Shown here: positions 58,123-64,000 of the stretch, in pieces
How positions within the stretch are numbered: position 1 is the stretch's first letter
Layout: each line of letters opens with the position of its first letter
Assembly: GCA_030674155.1 (NCBI GenBank)
Contig: CM060334.1
Span: forward strand, 25,766,879-25,830,878
Length of the DNA: 64,000 nt
Direction of reading: 5' to 3'
DNA from: Stramonita haemastoma
Lineage: Eukaryota > Mollusca > Gastropoda > Neogastropoda > Muricidae
The notes under the pieces: model-generated
The model's input: the letters and a program-made list of their open reading frames with translations, nothing else
Databases searched by the model: none
Told to the model about the DNA's origin: nothing
Made by a program: the position numbers and the translations under genes

Positions 58123-58344
58123 CCTAAAGACGCCGGGAGAGAATTCGTCGTCAATGGACTTGAGCTCCTCCACGCTCATGTTCTCCTTGGAGAAATTGGC
58201 CGCCACGGTCATTTCCAGGGCAAAGCGCGAGAAGTTGTAGGTGGGCACGTACTTGTCCAGCACAAAGTTCATCTGCGTGTTGTTGGCGTTGTAGATCAGG
58301 CGAGGCAAGTCCGAGTCACGCCCATCATCACCATGGATTTCAAA
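58123..58344 (-). CDS. GLMP: GLMP homologue, exon C
   Basis: Acceptor TTTTGTTTTCCAG and donor TTTAGG|GTAAGC; phase 0 at both ends, 74 codons. Encodes FEIHGDDGRDSDLPRLIYNA, NNTQMNFVLDKYVPTYNFSR, FALEMTVAANFSKENMSVEE and SIDDEFSPGVF. The last motif is the strongest family marker (SIDDEYAPAVF in vertebrate GLMP). Four sequons (NNT, NFS, NFS, NMS) fit a densely glycosylated lumenal domain. Confidence 0.9.
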
Positions 58345-59049
58345 CTGGAAAACAAAAATCACATCATTTTTATTTATTCATTCTTTTGTTTCAGAGTAGA
58401 AAACAAACTGCATTATTTTTATTTTATTTTATCTTTTATTTTGAGTCAAAAAAAAAAGGGGGGGGGGGTTCTTTCTTTTATTTTGAGTGGGAATTTTTTT
58501 TATTTTATTTATTTGTTCTTTTATTTCAAGTGGAAAAAAATCATTTTTATTTATTCGTTGTTTTATTTTAAGGATTATGGAATATGCACCCTTATGCTTT
58601 TTTTTTTTTTTTTTTAATAAATCTAGTTCACATGTGTGTGCAGTTCTGTAAATTTTGTCATCAGTTCCCACTGGCACACAAAAGTCTACTCTTCTGAAAG
58701 GCGGAACAAGTTTTAATGTGGATTATGGATTATTTAGGATTTTTTCTCCTTTTGAGTGCAGGTTGTTGAGTTAAGAGCTTGTCATGGTTGAAGGCAATCT
58801 CAACACAACATTTTGTAACATAACATTTTAGTATAGGCCTTGGCGATAAGCTTGACAATTACTGACACAGCTTTTGGCCTGGGCCTGTTCGCAGTAAACG
58901 ACTATGACACACCGATTCATGTCAGAACAAAAATGCCAAATTCTCTCAGGACGTTAGAAATGTTACCCAGTGTGGTAAACAAGGGGTTCATTCTAGCACT
59001 AACAACTCACCTAAAAAATAATACGTCCAACAGAGTTGTTCGCTGAGAG

Positions 59050-59160
59050 GGCAGGCTGGGTATGTGTGGTGTTATGGGCAGATCACTGCAACTCACCTCG
59101 AAATACATACATCCTGCAGTCTTGTTTGGGGCAGGGGTGGGCTGGGGCTGTGTGATGTTA
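59050..59160 (-). pseudogene. Partial duplicate of GLMP exon B with its donor
   Basis: Positions 59091-59159 match the true exon end at 60801-60869 at about 64 of 69 bases, including the GTGAGT donor. On the minus strand it reads NITQPQPTPAPNKTAGCMYF, against NTTQPQPTPAVNKTAGCMYF in exon B, so the frame is preserved. No acceptor with the required context is evident upstream of it. It marks the far boundary of the 51-bp array. Confidence 0.85.
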
Positions 59161-59194
59161 TGGGTAGGTCACTACAATCACTAAACAGGGCTGT

Positions 59195-60800
59195 GATGTT
59201 ATGGTAGGTCACTGCAACTCACCTCGAAATACATGGGGCTGTGTGATGTTATGGGTAGGTCGCTACAACTCACCTCAAAATACATGGGGCTGTGTGATGT
59301 TATGGGTAGGTCACTACAACTCACCTCAAAATACATGGGGCTGTGTGATGTTATGGGTAGGTCACTACAACTCACCTCAAAATACATGGGGCTGTGTGAT
59401 GTTATGGGTAGGTCACTGCAACTCACCTCAAATACATGGGGCTGTGTGATGTTATGGGTAGGTCACTGCAACTCACCTCGAAATACATGGGGCTGTGTGA
59501 TGTTATGGGTAGGTCACTGCAACTCACCTCGAAATACATGGGGCTGTGTGATGTTATGGGTAGGTCACTGCAACTCACCTCAAAATACATGGGGCTGTGT
59601 GATGTTATGGGTAGGTCACTACAACTCACCTCGAAATACATGGGGCTGTGTGATGTTATGGGTAGGTCACTGCAACTCACCTCGAAATACATGGGCTGTG
59701 TGATGTTATGGGTAGGTCACTGCAACTCACCTCGAAATACATGGGGCTGTGTGATGTTATGGGTAGGTCACTGCAACTCACCTCGAAATACATGGGGCTG
59801 TGTGATGTTATGGTAGGTCACTCAACTCACCTCAAAATACATGGGTGTTGTTGTGTTCTGTGGTATGTTATGGGTAGGTCACTACAACTCACCTCAAAAT
59901 ACATGGAGGCTGTGTGATGTTATGGGTAGGTCACTGCAACTCACCTCAAAATACATGGGGCTGTGTGATGTTATGGGTAGGTCACTACAACTCACCTCAA
60001 AATACATGGGGCTGTGTGATGTTATGGGTAGGTCACTACAACTCACCTCGAAATACATGGGGCTGTGTGATGTTATGGGTAGGTCACTGCAACTCACCTC
60101 GAAATACATGGGGCTGTGTGATGTTATGGGTAGGTCACTGCAACTCACCTCGAAATACATGGGGCTGTGTGATGTTATGGGTAGGTCACTGCAACTCACC
60201 TCGAAATACATGGGGCTGTGTGATGTTATGGGTAGGTCACTGCAACTCACCTCGAAATACATGGGGCTGTGTGATGTTATGGGTAGGTCACTGCAACTCA
60301 CCTCGAAATACATGGGGCTGTGTGATGTTATGGGTAGGTCGCTACAACTCACCTCGAAATACATGGGGCTGTGTGATGTTATGGGTAGGTCACTGCAACT
60401 CACCTCGAAATACATGGCGCTGTGTGATGTTATGGGTAGGTCACTGCAACTCACCTCGAAATACATGGCGCTGTGTGATGTTATGGGTAGGTCGCTACAA
60501 CTCACCTCAAAATACATGGGAATGTGTGGTGTTATGGGTAGGTCACTGCAACTCACCTCGAAATACATGGGCCTGTGTGGTGTTATGGGTAGGTCACTGC
60601 AACTCACCTCAAAATACATGGGGATGTGTGGTGTTTAGGCAGGTCACTGCAACTCACCTCAAAATACATGGGGATGTGTGGTGTTTAGGCAGGTCACTGC
60701 AACTCACCTCAAAATACATGGGATGTGTGGTGTTTAGGCAGGTCACTGCAACTCACCTCAAAATACATGGGGATGTGTGGTGTTTAGGCAGGTCACTGCA
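59195..60800 (-). repeat. 51-bp minisatellite containing a 5' splice site, 31 units
   Basis: Each unit, minus strand, is ATGTATTTCGAG|GTGAGT (or TTTTGAG|GTGAGT), TGCAGTGACCTACCCAT, AACATCACACAGCCCC. Twelve bases are the exact exon B end, 23 are intron, and 16 correspond to an exon segment slightly further upstream. Most units are 51 bp, and four units next to exon B are about 50 bp. Units with CTCGAAA versus CTCAAAA form subtypes. Open frames of up to 313 codons on both strands are artefacts. Confidence 0.93.
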
Positions 60801-60806
60801 ACTCAC

Positions 60807-61013
60807 CTCGAAATACATACATCCTGCAGTCTTGTTCACGGCAGGGGTGGGCTGAGGCTGTGTGGTGTTGAAGATGACAGAGTTGCCTCCCTGGCCTCGC
60901 GTCACGTTCATCCACACAAACTCGCTGAAGTTGCGCATGTTCCACATCAGGTTCTCGTCCTTCTGCATCTCATCCAGACTCGCCTTGTCATTGACGTCGT
61001 CGTATTCAATCAA
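60807..61013 (-). CDS. GLMP: GLMP homologue, exon B
   Basis: Acceptor TTCCTCTTGACAG and donor TTCGAG|GTGAGT; phase 0 at both ends, 69 codons. Encodes LIEYDDVNDKASLDEMQKDE, NMRNFSEFVWMNVTRGQGGN, SVIFNTTQPQPTPAVNKTAG and CMYFE. LIEYDDVND...F.W.NVT parallels LLEFDSTNVSD...FSWNNIT of vertebrate GLMP. Four sequons are present. The authentic donor is the last of 33 near-identical donor copies when the exon duplicate and array are counted. Confidence 0.9.
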
Positions 61014-61197
61014 CTGTCAAGAGGAAAGTGAACATTTTGAGAATAATAGAGTATGGTATATTAGCGCACACATGCACGCATGCATACATACTCATTATTA
61101 CATACACACATGTATACAAACAAATAAACATGTACAGAAACATGCTTACCAGCACAAATGAACCCAATGTATGCTCCCTCCCTCCCTCCCCCCCCCC

Positions 61198-61199
<2 letters not shown>

Positions 61200-61290
<91 letters not shown>
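61200..61290. repeat. (CT)n microsatellite
   Basis: About 45 CT dinucleotides after a poly(C) patch. Confidence 0.97.
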
Positions 61291-61294
<4 letters not shown>

Positions 61295-61364
61295 CTCTCT
61301 TGCTGATGATCTTATCCTGCTATCTGAAACAGTTGTTTCAAATATGAAATACGGGATACGGGGT

Positions 61365-61575
61365 CTTTAACATGCATGTCAGATCTTTTGCATATATATA
61401 CACACAAAAGAAAATTAAGGCACTGGCAGGTCTGCACTTGAAGTTGACCTGGGAGATCACCAAAAAATCCCCCTCCTTGATTCACCAGACACTGCTGCCA
61501 AGATTCCAACCAACATCTTCATAGACCACAGGATCAAACACTGAAACAGTCTTCACCACTTGGTTATGGCATCCA
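61365..61575 (-). mobile_element. SINE family H copy
   Basis: CACTGGCAGGTCTGCACTTG, TTGATTCACCAGACACTGC and an antisense head-like end (CACCACTTGGTTATGGCATC) match the copy at 57900. Confidence 0.65.
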
Positions 61576-61661
61576 TCTCAAAATCTGAATAATACAACAC
61601 ATCAACATGACATACATACATGTACACACACATACATACATACATACATACAGGTACATAC

Positions 61662-61991
61662 CCTGGAGAAGGTCAGGACAAAACTGTACAGGGTCTTGCC
61701 ATGGTAGAGGGTGCCATTAGTGTAGATGGCGCCCTTCAAATCAGCGGTGTTGTTGGCCAGGAGACGATCCCAGTTCACACTCAACCGTTGGTTCTGATCC
61801 CCAACTGTGTGCACCACCAGAATGCTGGGTAATTTGACAGTGGTCATGATGAAATGAAGAACGTCATCTTTGGCTGATGAACGGACGTACACCACGTTTG
61901 GAAAGCTGGTGTTGGAGTCGGTGGCATTTGGGCCGATCAGCTTTGTGCAGCTTGGATATTGCCCACAGTCAGGGTACAGAACTGTCTCCAC
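61662..61991 (-). CDS. GLMP: GLMP homologue, exon A (N-terminal lumenal part)
   Basis: Acceptor TTCTGTGTTCTCAG and donor TCCAGG|GTATGT; phase 0 at both ends, 110 codons. Encodes VETVLYPDCGQYPSCTKLIG, PNATDSNTSFPNVVYVRSSA, DVLHFIMTTVKLPSILVVHT, NQRLSVNWDRLLANNTADLK and YSFVLTFSR. LSVNW.RLL and YSFVLTFSR match LSVNWSLLL and FSSALVFTR of vertebrate GLMP. The five exons give about 410 residues against about 404 for the whole human protein. Since no signal peptide is present, at least one short 5' exon is missing, upstream of 61991. Confidence 0.88.
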
Positions 61992-62011
61992 CTGAGAACA
62001 CAGAATAAAGG

Positions 62012-62190
62012 TAAAGGTAAAGGTGTCCCATAACCTAGGCGGTCGTAGGGGAGCGAGGCATCAGAGACCTCAGCTTCTCTAGGGGCCAGCATATTGAGGG
62101 CGGCATCCATCTCCTCTCCCTCGCTGCTTTAGCCTTTACCTTCCCTGACCCTAAAGAGGGCAGGTGCCCATTTACATCTGGGTGAACAAT
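62012..62190 (-). mobile_element. SINE family A, 3' part
   Basis: AAAGGTGTCCCATAACCTAG to AGGTGCCCATTTACATCTGG, the body of family A without its Pol III-like head. Confidence 0.8.
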
Positions 62191-63230
62191 GAACAGTTCA
62201 ACTTCTGCCTATTCTCTCACTGCCCAATTCAACTTTTTTTTCCTTATACAATTCAACTTCAACCATTTTCCTCATTTAACCCTCTTAGTCCTGAACCGGG
62301 ATTTGCCGAGATTGAATAATTGCCTTCCCCCCTGAATCCCAAAGCAGGATTTGCCAGGATTTACAAACAGTAGTTTTCCATCAGGCAGTGACCATCATTA
62401 ATTGCTACCACATGTCAAAGCCCTATCAGGCTAGAACCACAGAGCCTGCTGTGAGCCTGGAAGTAATTATAGCTGCTGGTATGTACTTAGAAGAAGGAAA
62501 AGGCATGCGAGCATGTGTGCCTGACCCGATTTCATGATCCAATCCAATCCAATGATGTTGCTTAGAGCCCCGATTTCATGATGGAATGCGAAATCTAGGG
62601 GCAATTTGTGTTCAGAAAATCTGAATGCAAGAGGGTTAAACAGTTCAACTTTTTTTTCAGTAAATGGAACTGTTAATCTTCTAGCAAGACAACACCAAAC
62701 CCCATTTTTCTGCACGGGCTAAATTTACAATGAGAAAGTTCCTGCAGGAAAAGAGTGATGGTGGGCAGTACAGAGAAACCTGACATGTTCTCGGACAAAC
62801 ATGGAACACTGTCAGTGTCACACATGTTTGCATTCTTTCACTCATCTTTACTCAAGTAAAATTTGTATCTTAATCATGGCTTTTTGTTTAAGATTGGGTT
62901 TTTTTTTTCAATCCTCAATTACAGCTTCAACTATAACTAAAGGTTTACCAATGGTGACATATTTGCGACCAATGGTGATATGTTTGCGTATGTGAATGTT
63001 TTTACCCACTATTAAAGTAGCCACAGCATGATTTAAGAGATTAATCATGTATGACATTGGGAGGGGGGGAGAGACTATAGTGAACACTGTGGGACGAGCT
63101 AGGTAGTCCTCTGTGTGAGCATACTGATGATCACACTGCATTCACAAGCACAGCTCTCTGACTGTGGACCTGACAGATGCACTACAGCATGCAGCTGTCA
63201 AGCAAATTCATCCCTTGTGAAACCTGTTTT
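62191..63230. other. Expected GLMP 5' intron, no exon recognised
   Basis: Carries a SINE tail (CAATCCAATCCAATGATGTT, 62540-62580, antisense to 26110-26160) and a CCAATGGTGA pair at 62947-62985 resembling the 64-bp satellite core. No signal-peptide-like exon was found on the minus strand. Confidence 0.45.
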
Positions 63231-63309
63231 TTATTTGACCCTGCCTCATCTTCTGGTGCAAAGTTCCTGTTCTGTTGTTCCCACATCACTCCTTTCAACC
63301 TCTGGAATG

Positions 63310-63556
63310 ACCTCAGATTCTCTAGGGGCCAGTTATATTGAGGGCGGTGCCCATCTCCTCTCCCTTACTGCTTTCCCTTCCCTGACCGTAAAGAGGGCAG
63401 GTACCCATTCACAGCTGGGTGAACTGGGGGGACTGTACTGAAGCCAAGGTGTGCAAACGGTCACCCATCCAACTACTGAACTAGTGACCATGCTCGATGC
63501 TGCTTAACTTGACTGGGGGAAAGCGAGTGCTCTGACCATTGAGCTACCCTTCCCCC
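63310..63556 (-). mobile_element. SINE family A copy
   Basis: On the minus strand it starts GGGTAGCTCAATGGTCAGAG, continues GTTAAGCAGCATCGAGCATG, then, after a short extra segment, TTGGATGGGTGACCG, then the body. It confirms the tRNA-like and 5S-like order seen at 433-708. Confidence 0.82.
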
Positions 63557-64000
63557 ACTACTTTAGTTTACTACTAGTAAATAAGTAATTATACTACTAT
63601 TACAGTATTAGTACTAAGCAAGTACAAGTTGTACAACTATAGATCACCCCAACATAGAACCAAATCATCCTGAGCAGGTGAGAAATAAATATCATACTTT
63701 AAAGGTGAAGTATGGCTTTCAACTACATCCAAATAACATGACAGTGAAAGAAAGGAGAGGGTGTTATCATAATCAAGTTATCCCTAGGCTTTCCTTTTTG
63801 TCATATTTTATTCATCCATTTCATTCTAAAGCTTGTTGTTAAATTACTAATTCAGGATTTCTGTTTGCATGTTTTATATTTAAATTCAGACACAATACAA
63901 TACGTATAAACACAAATCATAAATAATCAAGGAAGAAGACTGTACGCACGAAGTGGAAGGCAAAGTAATAGTAGGACTACTGACTACTGGCTGCTGGCAT
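63557..64000. other. Unassigned sequence to the window edge
   Basis: AT-rich, with no exon, SINE or tandem repeat recognised. Confidence 0.5.

Larger units (their letters stand above)
58345..60806 (-). other. GLMP: GLMP intron between exons B and C
   Basis: Flanked by the exon B donor at 60806 downward and the acceptor at 58345. It holds the 51-bp donor-derived array, a partial exon B duplicate, a SINE B 3' fragment (58590-58720), poly(A)/poly(G) at 58448-58468, and unremarkable sequence at 58730-59040. Confidence 0.75.
61014..61661 (-). other. GLMP: GLMP intron between exons A and B
   Basis: Donor GTATGT at 61661 downward. It contains (CT)n at 61200-61290 and a SINE H copy at 61365-61575. 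Confidence 0.75.

Noticed and set aside
59062..60830. CRISPR-like regular repeats
   Set aside because: Units are contiguous with no unique spacers, and the locus is a eukaryotic intron.
59841..60855. Open frames of 241-313 codons on both strands with perfect 17-residue repeats
   Set aside because: They come from the 51-bp intronic array. Simultaneous openness on both strands and several frames is a repeat effect.

Overview
The window is eukaryotic nuclear DNA from an invertebrate, most likely a marine mollusc (probably a gastropod). The basis is GT-AG introns of up to about 10 kb, very dense microsatellites, long poly(C)/poly(G) runs, many tRNA-derived SINEs, and 5'-truncated LINE tails. The species cannot be named from sequence alone. 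Almost all long open frames are low-complexity or minisatellite artefacts. Real coding sequence is confined to short exons that join in consistent splice phase.

Three genes are supported. (1) On the plus strand, positions 802-5381 hold the last three exons of a gene whose product resembles the C-terminal half of an alpha-arrestin (ARRDC-like) domain, with an Asp-rich stretch encoded by a GAY repeat. (2) On the plus strand, four exons at 12842-13076, 20454-20742, 30354-31121 and 32037-32496 encode the bulk of an F-box protein with a divergent WD40-like propeller. One apparent single-base frameshift lies near 30993, and the first coding exon was not found. (3) On the minus strand, five exons from 61991 down to 53628 encode nearly all of a GLMP (glycosylated lysosomal membrane protein, NCU-G1) homologue: a heavily N-glycosylated lumenal domain, one membrane helix, and a short tail with a YxxI sorting motif. 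Its signal-peptide exon lies beyond or was not recognised in 61992-64000.

Layout: 1-5.4 kb, 64-bp satellite, chimeric SINE and arrestin-like gene; 5.4-12.8 kb, 3' flank, SINE cluster and a LINE tail; 12.8-32.5 kb, F-box gene with introns full of SINEs, zinc-finger transposon remnants and two TIR elements; 32.5-42 kb, 3' flank amplified into a roughly 2.2-kb tandem duplication (about four units); 42-50 kb, SINEs, a hairpin element rich in CCAAT motifs and two further TIR elements; 50-62 kb, GLMP with its duplicated 3' flank and two splice-site-associated minisatellites; 62-64 kb, SINE copies and unassigned sequence.

The most unusual observations are these. A 51-bp minisatellite in a GLMP intron is built from the preceding exon's end plus its 5' splice site, giving 32 extra donor copies. 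A 63-bp minisatellite abuts a GLMP 3' splice site. One SINE family has a head that looks like a tRNA 5' half joined to a 5S rRNA 3' half. A TIR element family with 5-bp target duplications carries a captured SINE tail. The 2.2-kb units differ by presence or absence of SINE sequence. The three host genes show no evident functional link.
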